From Ignelater luminosus (Eukaryota; Arthropoda; Insecta; Coleoptera; Elateridae): a stretch of DNA of 64,000 nucleotides. The DNA lies in assembly GCA_011009095.1 (NCBI GenBank), contig VTPC01006078.1:9341-73340 (forward strand). The letters run 5' to 3'. Positions 33,691-44,289 of this stretch are shown piece after piece; the first letter of the stretch is position 1; each line of letters begins with the position of its first letter. Position numbers and translations under genes: made by a program. Below the pieces are notes generated by a model. That model saw nothing but the letters and a program-made list of their open reading frames with translations. It was not told where the DNA came from and searched no databases.

Positions 33691-34677
33691 GTTTAAGATG
33701 AGATGATATAATGTCTTCAGAAACACAAATGTTCAAATATCTGCGAAAGATAGACAATTAACGCACTAAGACGCCATGCACTCTTCAGTGGCGTCAGTTT
33801 TGAGAAATTAGTGTTACTAAAAAGTAACAAAAACTCTTTATACAAATAGTATCTTTCTCGGTTGCACTAGAGTTACCATAACCCATTTGTGTATTCCTTC
33901 CTTTATGTTTTTTTGTAAAAAGTTATGGTATAAATAGAACCATTGTTATTAAAAATATATCTTTTGCGTACTTCTATATTTCCCAAATAATTCAAAATAT
34001 TTTTAGGGCAACTTATCTTACGTTTTGAAAACCAATCAAGACGTTTATAACTTTTATAAGAATACTAAGAATTCTATTGAATGTAATTTTTTAGTGTCCA
34101 AAAAATTTCTACTCGACAAATCTTCATTAAAAATCAAAGATAGAAAAGTACTTAACTTTGCAGTATAGCAAGTAGTTTGCTGGAAGTAATTTAAAGAGTA
34201 CTTACTTAATATTACAGATTTTCGATTTCCAGTATTTTACTGATTATTTCAAGTACTATTGCAAACTACCGGTACTTAATATTGCAAGTTTGGTACTGGA
34301 TGCTAGTTACTCCCAGTACTTGTATTGAGTATTGTTCACAATTTTGACTGATACAAGGTAAAAACAAACACAAAAAATCTTAGAAAAGTTAGGAACGATA
34401 TTTTAGATTCACTTTTTCTGTCACTATTCGCAGTATATACTTGTTCTCAATATAGCTTTAGCTAACTTGAATAAATTTTGTAACATTACTAACTGTATGA
34501 GCTGTAGAAGGTTACTTACGAAAGTAAGTAATTCACGTGAAATTTTCCAAATGATACTGTGGGGGCATCTCAATTTGCAATTTTAATAATAATAGAACTA
34601 ACATTAATATTTACTAAATCATTATGATCTTAAAATACATAATAACATTGTTCAGTAACCTATTCATTTTTTTACAG
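33691..34677. other. Upstream/intronic sequence of the coiled-coil gene
   Basis: No coding sequence seen. It ends in a good 3' splice site, a T-rich tract followed by TTTTTTTACAG at 34668-34677, directly upstream of the coding exon, so at least part of it is probably intron. Confidence 0.5.
34668..34677 (+). other. 3' splice site of the coiled-coil gene exon
   Basis: TTTTTTTACAG-type tract ending at 34677, 29 nt before the ATG at 34707; implies an upstream non-coding exon. Confidence 0.55.
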
Positions 34678-34706
34678 GTTTTTGCCATTATAATTGAGCG
34701 TACATC

Positions 34707-36227
34707 ATGGGAAATAATGAAAGTTCGCCCCGAGGGGGCATTGATAAACACGTTTTCGAGAATCCAGAGCAACTAAAGGATGGAATACTAAAACAAATTT
34801 CTTTCGAAATGCAAAATACTCAGAGGCACTTAGAGTGCTCCAAGCATATCCTAGAGAAAAATGCATACGCTACACATAAAAGGCAAATTGATGAACTGAA
34901 AATAAAATTTATAGAATTTTACAAATTTACCCAGATTAACGATGGTATGATTAAACGATTAAGCACTACTAATGCAGAACTGGAAAGGACGTTGAGCGAA
35001 TATAAAAAAGAACTTTTAAAATACGAAAGCGAAAAAGAAGAACTGAAAGAAAATCTCAATAAAAAAGAACAAGATTTGTTAAGTAGATGCTCGCGAGTGC
35101 AACAAGATTTATCTACAGAAACCAGTACAACAAAAAAGCTAAAAGAAGATATAAAAGAATATAAAAACAAATGCGAAGACTATGAGCGTCAAATAAAAAA
35201 TCTCGAAAGTAATGTCGCAACGGCAAAACGCGAATTATTTATTGAAATGCAATGTAGACAAAAGGCGGAGATTGCACTGAAAGCAAAACAAAGGCAAGAT
35301 GATTTGTTTAATAAACATGCTACAAACTTGAAAGACTTGCAGGAAAGGTTAACGCAAAACAAACAATGTCTAGAAAGGGAAAGGATGATTAATCAAGAGG
35401 GATCGTTTAAGTTACAAGCTGTCACTCAGTATTGTGAGAATTTAAACAGACAGCTAGAGCAAAAAGAAGCACAACAACAGGAAGATATAGATCATCTTAA
35501 AAAGAAAATTAATGATCTTGAAAATCAACTAAATAAAACAAAAATAAACCTGGCTAAATCAAGGAGAGATACTAGACTGTCAGAGGAATTAAGGAAAAAA
35601 ACACAAATATCTTTAGAAGAAAAACAAAAAGAATTAGATGATTATTCGAATCAGTTAGAGATTCTAAAGACATGCTGCGTACAAACTTTTGATAAGATGT
35701 ACAAGGTGGAAGATGAAAAAGAAACTGATAAATTATTCTTCGACTTTATTTCGAATTATCAAGAGAAGTCAAATAGTGCAAGTAACCAAAAGTCACAAGA
35801 GACACAGGACAGCCTTAAAGAGGAAATTCAGAAATATGAACAAAAAATACAAGAATTAAAAGATGAGCTAAGGTCAAGTGATATGAAGTTTCAGTGTGAA
35901 GAAAGATTAAAAAAAGAAATTCAAGGAAAATTATTTTTAGTGGAAAGAAATTTTAATTCTCTTCGGACATTCTGCAGTAAAGAGCTTCAGGATTTAAAAT
36001 TTTACCTGAAAAACGAAAAAATTGAACAAAGGTTAGAGAATGATACACAACAACAATCTGATGATTTAATAACTTTAGAGACTGAAGTCATACAAAGCAA
36101 TAAATTACTACCTTCAATAGATGAAAAACAGGAGAGAATAGAAGTTTCCCAAGAAAACTTCTGTGCTAATCAGCGAAACGAGATGAACCAACTGCATAAA
36201 GAATTTCAAAGTGTCTTTTCTTCTTAA
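34707..36227 (+). CDS. Coiled-coil protein with N-myristoylation-type start
   Basis: A single 506-residue open frame follows an acceptor site at 34676-34677, leaving 29 nt of untranslated sequence before the ATG. The start MGNNESSPRGG fits the N-myristoylation pattern (Gly2, Ser6), suggesting membrane attachment. From about residue 35 to 470 the protein is rich in Glu, Lys, Gln and Leu with few Pro or Gly, as for long parallel coiled coils; heptad-like stretches are obvious (for example LKENLNKKEQDLLSRC, LEEKQKELDDYSNQLEILK). I recognise no enzymatic domain and no named family. Codon use and lack of stops over 1.5 kb in AT-rich DNA support a real gene. A role as membrane-linked scaffold or filament is inference. 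Upstream exons, if any, are untranslated. Confidence 0.72.
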   Translation: MGNNESSPRGGIDKHVFENPEQLKDGILKQISFEMQNTQRHLECSKHILEKNAYATHKRQIDELKIKFIEFYKFTQINDGMIKRLSTTNAELERTLSEYKKELLKYESEKEELKENLNKKEQDLLSRCSRVQQDLSTETSTTKKLKEDIKEYKNKCEDYERQIKNLESNVATAKRELFIEMQCRQKAEIALKAKQRQDDLFNKHATNLKDLQERLTQNKQCLERERMINQEGSFKLQAVTQYCENLNRQLEQKEAQQQEDIDHLKKKINDLENQLNKTKINLAKSRRDTRLSEELRKKTQISLEEKQKELDDYSNQLEILKTCCVQTFDKMYKVEDEKETDKLFFDFISNYQEKSNSASNQKSQETQDSLKEEIQKYEQKIQELKDELRSSDMKFQCEERLKKEIQGKLFLVERNFNSLRTFCSKELQDLKFYLKNEKIEQRLENDTQQQSDDLITLETEVIQSNKLLPSIDEKQERIEVSQENFCANQRNEMNQLHKEFQSVFSS

Positions 36228-37264
36228 TGTTCAGTCAATCAAAAATAGACATTGTTATCTTTATTACTCTAACAAAAAGTAATGAACTAAAATTCTGCAC
36301 ACTAAATTTTAATTAAGTCTAAGCTACACTTTCATGCACTGAAGTTTTTGTACTAATAGTTTAACTGTTGTAATAGTAGGTACTACCTACTTATGTACAC
36401 TTTTTGTTTTTGTTAAGTAACTTAGTATGCAAATTTGCAAAGGGAATGGAACTGACAAAAAAATATTAACTGCTATGCTTGGATTTTAGAAACTAGATTA
36501 TTACTGCCCAAATGCTTGTATAAATCGAACTGATAAGTTCTTTGCAGCATTTTGTATAGAAACAGATATTGTAAAAATTAACCTACCTACTATTACTTCG
36601 AATAATATCAGTTCTTTTTGAATTCTATAATTTCAATATTTTATTAACTTCCTCAACAGGTTTTTGTTGTTTTTTTCATTTATTAGCAAAGTTACCGATC
36701 AAATCTTTTTGCAAACTCTATGTAGCATCTTTGTGTCCTTTTTTGGAAATCATCATCTCTTAAATAGATAGCTGTTTACAGTAATTATGCACAATCTCTT
36801 CGGTAAATTCAAAATCTTTATTAGTCCTTTAAAGCATTAAACAAATTGTCTTCTAACAGTGGTGAGTAATGCTGTTACCATTAAAAAAAGTACCTAATAC
36901 AATTAGATGAGATTTTTTGTTAAAATTAATATATGTAAGCATAGTAATTACCTATTTGCCAATTCTATTTTTCACATCTCACCTATGTATTTTCAATTTT
37001 GTGTTCATTTTTAGAATATTTTATTTCTGTTTTTATACCACTTGAATCATTGCATTCAATTAGATTATTATAAATGTTATATACTAAAGTCTGTGTTAAA
37101 TAGAGGTTACAGTTATGTTTTATATTCAAAATTCAATATTATTTAATATGTTTTGAGCATTTTAAAATGAGAAGTTTTATAGTAATTTTAAATTGTTGTA
37201 TTTTGTATCTGTAGGTAGCTTTCTAAATTTGCATTCAGAGTAACTGAATTTAAAAAGAAACCAT
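36228..37264 (+). other. Probable 3' untranslated/downstream region
   Basis: AT-rich sequence after the coiled-coil stop; no other gene seen. It leads into the hairpin cluster. Confidence 0.45.
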
Positions 37265-37401
37265 AAAAGAATGAGCCGATGTCACTAATTTATTTTTCAA
37301 GTTCCAACATGCTTTACTCAGTGCATACATGCTTGTTAGATGACACGAGTAAAGTATATCGGAAAGAGATTAATAAATTGGTGAGAAGCGTTCATTCTTT
37401 T
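37265..37401 (+). ncRNA. Candidate long hairpin RNA 1 (about 137 nt)
   Basis: The left arm from 37265 (AAAAGAATGA ... TCACTAATTTATT ... TTCC ... GCTTTACTC) pairs with the right arm ending at 37401 (GAGTAAAGTAT ... GGAA ... AATAAATTGGTGA ... TCATTCTTTT), about 46 of 58 positions, leaving a loop of about 20 nt around 37324-37343. Arm length and loop size are like an animal primary microRNA hairpin with its lower stem. It could also be a tiny foldback MITE. Strand is chosen only because the host gene upstream is on plus. Confidence 0.4.
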
Positions 37402-37408
37402 CTCATAA

Positions 37409-37446
37409 GTGTCAACAGCTATCTACTGTCTTAATACTGTTGACAC
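37409..37446 (+). other. Short perfect stem-loop between the two long hairpins
   Basis: GTGTCAACAG at 37409-37418 and CTGTTGACAC at 37437-37446 form a perfect 10-bp stem with an 18-nt loop. The right side reads TTAATACTGTTGACAC; the AATACTG string equals the miR-8/200 seed, but the stem is too short for a normal pre-miRNA and the rest does not match. Confidence 0.35.
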
Positions 37447-37506
37447 ATCGTACTTTATTATTTTTCACTTACATAGTATTACATACATTACATATTTCCT
37501 GAGCTT

Positions 37507-37639
37507 GGTAGGGTACCTCTGACAGTTATTTTTGCTTAGGGTTGTCTGTTGTTCTTGTCATTCCAAATCTGGATTATTATTTGAGTGACAAGAATAAAAC
37601 ATGATCCGGAGCAAAAATAGCTGTTAGAGGTGCTTTACC
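37507..37639 (+). ncRNA. Candidate long hairpin RNA 2 (about 133 nt)
   Basis: The left arm (ACCTCTGACAGTTATTTTTG then TTCTTGTCA) pairs with the right arm (TGACAAGAAT then CAAAAATAGCTGTTAGAGGT) over about 50 positions with few internal mismatches; the loop is about 20-25 nt around 37562-37582. Size and architecture mirror hairpin 1, about 105 nt upstream. No similarity to a microRNA that I know. Confidence 0.45.
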
Positions 37640-38863
37640 GAACACATAGATTTTTTGAAGATTAATCTTGTAAACAATATTTGAAATATTCTTCAGTTTT
37701 TTCATTCCTTGTTTAGTGTCAGTCTTTCAGTATATTCTTAAGGTTTGTTTGGCAGTATATGAAATAAAGCAGGTATTATTCTTACTGTAAAATGTTGGCT
37801 ACAAAACATCTAGGTAGGTACTTACCTACCACAAAGTGTTTTGTCTTTTATAATATAACTAGCAAAATAATATTTTTCTTAACATTTTTGCTGTCTGGTT
37901 GATCTCAGGGTTTGTCAAGCATATTTGTGTTATAATTTTTATATCGTTTCTGAAACGTGGAATTATAATTATTATTTAGATGTAATCTCTTAAGTAAAAT
38001 GTTTAACTATAGTTTTAAAATAAGCAGTATTGATATAAAAGATAATTTGTGTATTTTTTTTATGATTATTAAAAGGCTGGTTATTGTGTTGTATAAACAA
38101 GGAAGAGAAAGATATAAGAAGTAAAAATATGGTGTGAATTTTAAAAATGATGGAACAGTGCAAATTTAAAATAAAGTTAAGTATTTGGGAATCTGTAGCC
38201 ACAACAGCAGGAAGATCAAAACTATCTTCAGCTAAGTCCTATAACCTATAATCAGTCAAAAGGCAAATCAAAGTATACACCCTGGACTATTCAATTAGAA
38301 AAGTTGCTATTGTTTATACTTTTAGATCTATGATGAATTATATCACAAAAGCCAAAATATTTGTGAAAAGGAAAAAATTTCTTTAAGTTTGTTTTATTGA
38401 AGATCTGTATGTAAATTTAGTTGGATCCCAACATATTCATATTTTAGCTAATATCTGCATACGAATCAAAGAAACATTTTACTAGAGACTGACGTAACAC
38501 AATCACACTACTTTACAATAATACATTCCAATAAAACAGTACACGAATCTGCATTAATTTTTTTCCACCTGTATGGTCAAATTTTATGACCTCAACCCTG
38601 ATAAAGAAAAACAGGCATCTTAGTTGATTTACTAGAGATGGCAATACTAAAAAAAGTCAAAAATTATAAAACCTACCTAAACAGTTAATTTGAGCAAATA
38701 AGCTTCTCTGTAGGGGCCAAACCTAGATATTAGGTTCTTGTTGAAAATAAACATATCCATAGAAACAGTTGTAAATGCTTACATTAAAAAATCTTGAGAC
38801 TTGCCTTCAGTTGTAAAATCGAAGCGATTGCGATAAGTGAAATTTGTATTAAAAAGAGGTGAG
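37640..38863. other. Intergenic sequence
   Basis: No gene recognised. CTAGAGATGGCAATACT at 38632-38648 is repeated exactly inside the following Tc1 fossil at 39823-39839. Confidence 0.45.
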
Positions 38864-39848
38864 ATGCCCTACGTAGGATTCTCAGATGTGCAGAGAGGGA
38901 AAATTATTGCTAATGTTGAGCAGAAAATGCCACAAAAACAAATCGCATTAACATTAGGCGTCTCTCAGGGCGTTGTATCAAAAGGTACTTGGAACTGGGA
39001 ACACTTAAGAACAGGCCGAGACAAAGTCGTCGAAGGGCAACTACTGCCAGACAGGACCGTTTCTTATCTCAGATTGCAACAAGAAATGCAACCATTTTGA
39101 ATCCAGAGCTCCAAAGACAACTCTTGGAAGCTACAGGTGTTAGAGTTTCAGTCGAAACAGTAGGAAAAAGACTTCGTACCCAAAATTTATTTAGCAGGAG
39201 ACCGTTAAGAATTTCCGAGTTGTCTAAGCAACACAAACGTAACCGGCAAAATTGGTGTCTTGATCACCAACATTGAACAATTGAAGATTGGCAAAATGTC
39301 CTTTTTTCAAATGAAACCAGAATCGGTTTTAGATCGGACGACCGTCGAATTCCAGTTTTAAGAGGTCGAGGCAGACAAGCTAGACTCCCAACTACCAGAT
39401 CTGTTCCAAAATATCAAGGGAAAACTGTAATGTTTTGGGGGGGGGGGAGTTAAGATGGGAGAAAAAACTCCTCCCATTTCCATACGGCAAAGACGCAGAT
39501 ATGTTGATTTGGTGCTGAAACCCGTAGTTAGACTGTGGAGAGGTGCAATAGGCGAAGATTTCATCTTTATGCAGGATAATGCACCTTCGCATACCAGCAC
39601 AAACTGTCACTATTTTGGAGTGGCCAGCCTGCTCGCCTGATCTTAAGCCAATTGAATATTTATGGAACATGATTAAAACAAGGATTAGAGCTCGTATGGA
39701 TAATTCAGCAAATGCGGAACAGCTTATTCACTCCCCTCTGGAAGAATGGGCAAACCTACCCCAAGAAGAAGTTGACAACTTAATTACGAGCATGCCCCGA
39801 CGAATTGAAGCATGCATTAGGGCTAGAGATGGCAATACTGATTACTGA
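38864..39848 (+). pseudogene. Dead Tc1-like (DD34E-type) transposase
   Basis: The likely start is ATG 38864 (MPYVGFSDVQRGKIIANVEQ). Following blocks in three frames: LGVSQGVVSK, the GRPRQ-type linker (RPRQSRRRATTARQDRFLSQ), NVLFSNETRIGFRSDDRRI with the first catalytic Asp replaced by Asn (expected FSDES), FMQDNAPSHTS (second Asp), and SPDLKPIEYLWNMIKTRI with the catalytic Glu. The C-terminus runs RRIEACIRARDGNTDY-stop. At least four frame changes (including around a G run at 39437) and the D-to-N change make it inactive. No clear terminal repeats were found. Confidence 0.82.
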
Positions 39849-39961
39849 AATAGTAAAAAGTGTGTTTTTCTTTAGTATTAAAACATTCGAATAGTAATTT
39901 CCTTTTTACATTTTCTTCTGTTTTGTATAATTTCAACAATTACTGAAAACTTGTATATTAG

Positions 39962-41340
39962 TCCAGTCAACGAAGGGGTTATACAGGACATGGAATGGGG
40001 GAGAATTTTTTTCTTGAGCAATGTGTTGGGGGTAGTTAGGAGGCAAAGATACTAAAAGTCTCCGCTACTAGCCAGCCTATTTAGGGGGGAGGGGTGGAAA
40101 GATCCCTTTTTTGGTTTCTTGCTTATAACTGGAAACGGCGCGTCGTACGGTAAAAAGTATTCCCTACAAAATACAAGATAATTACATTTCCTACAATAAT
40201 GCTTATATTTATTTTCTTCCTATGTTTTATAGCTTCCGAGATATTCGCCAGCGCAAATCGATAATTTTTGAAAAACTTTTTGCCTCCTTTTTTCGTCCTC
40301 AGCCTTATGTTTTCGGAAAAGTCAGAGTTGTAGAGCATTACATTTCCTTCCGAAATATGTATATTTACTAATTTATCTTGTACAGGTCAGAAGTTACAGC
40401 AATTTAAAATTTTTAGATAAATTTCTTGATATTTCAAGAAAGTTTCAAGTTTCTAATTATATAAATAACAATAATAACGAAGTATAGTTTTCTTGAGAAA
40501 TCAGGAAATTTATCCGAAAATTTCAAATTGCTGTAACTTCTGACCTGTAGAAGATAAATTAGTAAATGTACATATTTCTGAAGGAAATGTAATGCTTTAC
40601 AACTTCCTGTCTGACGGCTTTTTCGAAAATATAAAGCTGAGGAGTTAAAAGCACAACTTCGACGAAAAATGTGAAGCAAAAAGTTTTTTAAAAATTATCG
40701 ATCTGCGCTGGCGAATATCTCGGAAACTATAACACATAGAAAGAAAATGAATAGAAGTATGTAGGAAATTTAATTATCTTCTATTTTGTAAGAAATACTT
40801 TTTTACCGTACGACGCACCATTTCCGAGTTATAAGCGAAAAACCGACAAAAGGGGCCTTTCCACCCCCCGCTTAAAGCGGCAGGGCTAGGGGCGGGGACT
40901 TTTAGTATCTTTGCCTCCTTCCTACTCGCAGTATATTCCTCAAGAGAAGAATTTAGAACCCCCTTTTGGGCATTCATTGACTTTTCTTGAGAAATCACGG
41001 AATGTATCCAAAAACTTCAAATTGCTGTAACTTTTGACCTGTAGAAGATAACTTAGTAACTATTACATATTTCTAAAGGAAACTGAATGCTTTACAACTT
41101 CTTGCCCGAGGATTTTTCTGTAAGACATAAGGCTAATGAGTTAGAAGGACAAGTTTGACGAAAGATGTGAAGCAAAAAAAGCTTTTCGGAAATTATCGAT
41201 TTTTGCTGGCGAATATCTCGGAAACTATAACACATAGAAAAAAAATAAATATAGACAGTCTTGTAGGACATTCAATTCTCTTTTATTTTGTGGGGTATAC
41301 TTTTTATCGTACGATGCACCGTTTCCGAGTTATAACTCTA
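39962..41340. mobile_element. Foldback element plus a third tandem arm
   Basis: Two inverted arms, about 39962-40450 and 40486-40985, share GAGATATTCGCCAGCGCA, GTCGTACGGTAAAAAG, GGAGGCAAAGATACT and TAACTTCTGACCTGTA type blocks in mirrored order. A third arm (about 40976-41340), in the same direction as the second, repeats GAATATCTCGGAAACTATAA, CGTACGATGCACC and TTTCCGAGTTATAA. No coding capacity; short frames across it are repeat shadows. TAGTCCAGTCAA just outside the left end also occurs at 919. Confidence 0.78.
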
Positions 41341-42495
41341 GTAGCACAGTTAGGTTGCAACTATATTGGATGCCAACATAGTTTCTAATGAGAAATAAAA
41401 CGCGGATTCCGCGTTGGAACTATATAGGCAGTCAACATTGTTTTAACGTTGAAGCTTCTCAGAAACAAAAGACTAAAAGATCTGAAAACTAGAATCTTGA
41501 AGCTTCAAAATGCTGTAAATACAGTTAAATATACTGAATGCTGTATTAAGGTATATAGTAAAACAAAATTTATTTATAAATGATTGAATGTCTATATGCA
41601 CGATTGCACTTAGAGACGGACAGCTAGCTACGTTTTTTCAACGTTATTCTATGCAAGGCTAGTTCTTATTTAAAAAGGTTCGACTACAACTGCCATTCAC
41701 GAAAGAGCATTTCTGCCACACCGCACCATTCCGGATGGCGTGTGCGGCGGTGTGGAGCGAAACATACAAGTTTTTATGATTGTTCGTGTGAGAAGATGCA
41801 AGCTTTTTTTGTGCAGCACATTATAATAATACTGATAGAGCAGACAAGTTAGCAGAAGTGTAAGATAAAGCGTCGGCAGAAAGGGTCCAAGATGCAGAAA
41901 ATTAATGGAAATTTACGTCACCTGCTGCAAGGCTGAAACTTGGTTTATATATTTTGTTAGCAATTAGAAGACGATATACAAGAAGGCAGATATTATAGCG
42001 GCGAATAAGGCCTCACAGAAGCCCGTAAAGTTCATTAAGATATTCAGATTTCTTCAAATAACTCCAAGACGATTTAAATAAGATTTTCCATGTAGATATT
42101 TCCATGTTAGAAACATTAAACCGTGTAGAAAAGTATTTGAAATTAAAATTACAGTAGCGTCGGTTCAGGGGTAAGTGTTCTTTTTTTTAAGTAAAAAAGA
42201 CCACTTCTCTGGCTTTCGAGTACAATTCGTATACAAATTTCATTGGCGTCTAATTTCCACCAAAAAGTTATTTTAGTGATTTTTCTTTTTTCTTCTTAAG
42301 GTTTTCTAGTAAATCGCATTTAAAAATGTAGACTAAGGGCTAACTACATCTGTTCAACGTGATTCCATGCACGGCTAGTTTTTACCTGAAAAGTAAACAC
42401 CGCTTGCTTTAAGGCTCACATTTGTTGGTTTGCCTAGTCTTTAAACAATTAAGAAACGATATTCAAAAAGGCAGACATCAAAGTGGTGGATAGAA
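41341..42495 (+). repeat. Probable Penelope-like 5' region with internal direct repeats
   Basis: The stretch near 41625-41690 (TTCAACGTTATTCTATGCAA, GGCTAGTT) recurs diverged at 42345-42410, and AAGACGATATACAAGAAGGC at about 41968 recurs as AAACGATATTCAAAAAGGCA at about 42453, followed by GTGGCGGA-type sequence. Such partial direct repeats just upstream of a Penelope-like reverse transcriptase suggest pseudo-LTR structure. A GC-rich stem-loop lies at 41715-41755 (CCACACCGCAC with GTGCGGCGGTGTGG). Confidence 0.45.
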
Positions 42496-42499
42496 CCTT

Positions 42500-43790
42500 G
42501 ACGTGGCATGGAGGAGTTGGAAGACAATAAACAGCGTGGAGCATCGTATTTAGTAAAAAAGTTTTTGCATGATTTAATAACGTGTTTGTTTTATTTTTGC
42601 CTTTATGCGTTGCCAAAAATACATAAAGAGTACCTGTCAGCTTTATTAACTCCCCATTATCCATCATTCAGAAATTTGTTCTTACTTTGATTACATTTTT
42701 AATCAATTACAAACCAGTTCACATTGTCCTCCAACAGTAATATATTGTCAAAGAAAATACAACAAATGGACATTCACAACAACAACCTAATGATTTCCTT
42801 CCAAATTTGGGACCATAGAAAATATACTTATATTTTCGAATCTTAATGACCAATTTATTCCTCAAATAATCACCTTACCAGGATTTCTTTAACGACAAAA
42901 CCTACCAATAGCCGGACGACCTTACCATAGGTAGCTTTCTGTGGTCGCTCTAAGCCGACATTTGTATAGACCAAGAAATCTCTGGCTGGTTCAGCTATGT
43001 AGACGATTGTCTCGTCGTAACCAGTGGTGACGCCAACATAGCCTCTGTTGACCAAAATCAACAACATGCATTCACAAATCCAATTTACTCTCGAACTGGG
43101 ACATCGCAAGGTAAGCTTTCTTGATCTTTCCATTATAGGGTTAATAATTTTGGGATTTTCAGAAAGTTCACAACACCCCCACCACGGCATCCTCTATGGG
43201 TCCCAACATCCTTGCCAACATAAAATGGCTGCTTTCCACTCTTACATTCACAGATTCCCCAACATTCTTTTATCAATCAGTGAATGTAATAAGAAAATTA
43301 ATAAATGGTTACGACCCTTCTCTAATCAACCAATTATTACATAAAACACGGCTGAAGAAAGCTTACATTGGCCTACCCTGATGCATGTTCGATAACCAAA
43401 TAATTTGTTTCCGTTCATATCCAGTCACAACAGATAAAATTTTAAAAACATTCCAAAAATACAATTGTAACATCTGAGTGGCACACAACTGTCCCACACC
43501 CTATACTTCAGAGACAAGAGTGGTAATTACAAATTATCATGCTGCGACTGCCCAGCCACCTACATAGGCAGAACCTACAGATTACTAAATACTAGAGTTA
43601 AAGAAAATATAACCAGATCCGGACACTCGGCATTTGGACAGCATCTCCGCTTCAATCAACATAATTTTAGCTGCTCTACCACAACTCTACTGCATACGTC
43701 ACGTCCAAAGACAAAACTCTACCCTCTTCTGAAGAAACATTGAAAGTAACAAGGAGCTGGTCAGCAACCAATTCTGGCTCAACATAAAAG
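42500..43790 (+). pseudogene. Dead Penelope-like element: reverse transcriptase and GIY-YIG endonuclease
   Basis: Plus-strand blocks: ALPKIHKEYLSALLTPHY (the GLPKIHK motif before the RT fingers), ISGWFSYVDDCLVVTSGD with the catalytic YVDD at 42996-43007, HSQIQFTLELGHRKVSFLDL, a HPCQHKMAAFHSYIHRFPN block, and KLSCCDCPATYIGRTYRLLN with the TYIGRT core of a GIY-YIG nuclease near 43558. RT followed by GIY-YIG is the Penelope arrangement. Frames shift repeatedly and stops are frequent, so it is dead. Minus-strand frames in this region are shadows. The 3' tail with a hammerhead-like core is at 44111-44157. Confidence 0.85.
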
Positions 43791-44110
43791 TGTTATAAGG
43801 CTCTACATCGCATGCTGTACGTATAACTGCTTGATACGTTAATTGCCTACCATAATAATGATCTTCACATAGGGATTTAGTTGTCAGTCCAGCGTTTTCC
43901 TACTATATTTCTACAATTCATATTAACATACGTTCTCACGTGTAGTTTAATTTGTTAATTGGCGAAATTTGTGTCTGTTTGTGCTTAACTGAGCCTTACT
44001 CATGTTAAAATTAGAATTTAGAATTAAAGTTAATGTTTCATGTATTCTGGTGACGTGTAAGTGTAATTTTATCTATACTTCTGTTTTATGTTATTATAAT
44101 TATCATCTTT

Positions 44111-44157
44111 AGGGACACACTGATGATGGCATAGCTGACGAAAACGCTCTGTGTCTC
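44111..44157 (+). ncRNA. Hammerhead-like motif in the Penelope 3' tail
   Basis: GACACA (44114-44119) directly precedes CTGATGA (44120-44126); GAAA lies at 44140-44143; ACGCTC then TGTGTC (44150-44155), which pairs perfectly with GACACA. This is the type I hammerhead order (stem I, CUGAUGA, stem II, GAAA, short stem III, UH, stem I). Stem II (TGGC-ATA-GCTG) is imperfect, with two extra bases before GAAA. Hammerhead motifs are established for Penelope-like elements; activity here is doubtful. Confidence 0.45.
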
Positions 44158-44289
44158 ATAAAAAAATATTGCACATATACAAAGTCGTTTAATTTCCAAA
44201 ATTTATTTAAGCTTATTTGGGTAATTTCAAGATTATTGTCTAATATAAATCAAAAGATATATTTACATGCAAGTGCTAGGAAACAGTTA

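Noticed and set aside
37420..37446. Possible miR-8 homologue from the AATACTG string
   Set aside because: Only the seed agrees; the rest of the mature sequence differs and the stem is only 10 bp.
41715..41755. GC-rich stem-loop as a transcription terminator or tRNA-like gene
   Set aside because: Rho-independent terminators do not apply here, and no cloverleaf arms are present; it is more likely part of the Penelope 5' region.
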